DNA from: CAZJTL01 sp964548905
GTDB lineage: Bacteria > Cyanobacteriota > Cyanobacteriia > Cyanobacteriales > Xenococcaceae
Length of the DNA stretch: 5,514 bases
Assembly (NCBI GenBank): GCA_964548905.1
Contig: CAZJTL010000260.1
Span: 1-5,514 of the forward strand
Reading direction: 5' to 3'
A model generated the notes under the pieces. That model was not told where the DNA came from. It searched no databases and saw only the letters and a program-made list of their open reading frames with translations. Shown in pieces: positions 5,490 through 5,514 of this stretch; position 1 is the stretch's first letter; every line of letters starts with the position of its first letter. The position numbers were made by a program, and so were the translations under genes.

Positions 5490-5514
5490 ATCTGAAACTC
5501 AGAATGTTTCAGAT
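5490..5514. repeat. 9 bp inverted repeat at the window edge
   Basis: ATCTGAAAC (5490-5498) and GTTTCAGAT (5506-5514) are perfect complements separated by 7 bases. The repeat lies just upstream of the candidate apcD -35 and is cut by the window end, so it may be longer. It could be an operator or the terminator of a gene outside the window. Confidence 0.5.

Overview
The window is a stretch of cyanobacterial chromosome. The strongest evidence is an apcD gene (allophycocyanin alpha-B, a phycobilisome terminal emitter), a CrtD-type carotenoid desaturase, a SufE and a Fur of the cyanobacterial type, and six exact copies of the HIP1 octamer GCGATCGC. Base composition is moderately AT-rich and intergenic spacers are long and full of small inverted repeats. 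I cannot name the genus from this sequence alone.

Layout on the + strand: a small secreted protein with a pre-peptidase-C-like beta domain (65-508), a roughly 180 bp hairpin-rich intergenic repeat (about 513-690), and sufE (834-1274). On the - strand, read right to left: apcD (5330-4845) behind a candidate promoter; a 286 bp spacer with a tandem 11-mer and a nested inverted-repeat element; a small unknown membrane protein (4558-4067); a 14 bp perfect palindrome that looks like an attenuator or operator; a membrane-anchored TPR protein (4019-3624); crtD (3600-2080), 23 bp behind the TPR gene; a 245 bp spacer; and a Fur-family regulator (1834-1301), which converges on sufE with a 26 bp gap.

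Functional themes: ApcD passes excitation energy from the phycobilisome to the photosystems. CrtD is expected to act in myxoxanthophyll synthesis. SufE supplies sulfur for Fe-S clusters, and the Fur-family protein is a metal- or redox-responsive repressor. These are housekeeping photosynthesis and iron functions. I see no mobile element with a transposase, no CRISPR array, no tRNA or rRNA, and no convincing new defence or biosynthetic system. The parts least explained by known families are the TPR and membrane-protein pair upstream of crtD, the palindrome between them, and the nested inverted-repeat element downstream of apcD.
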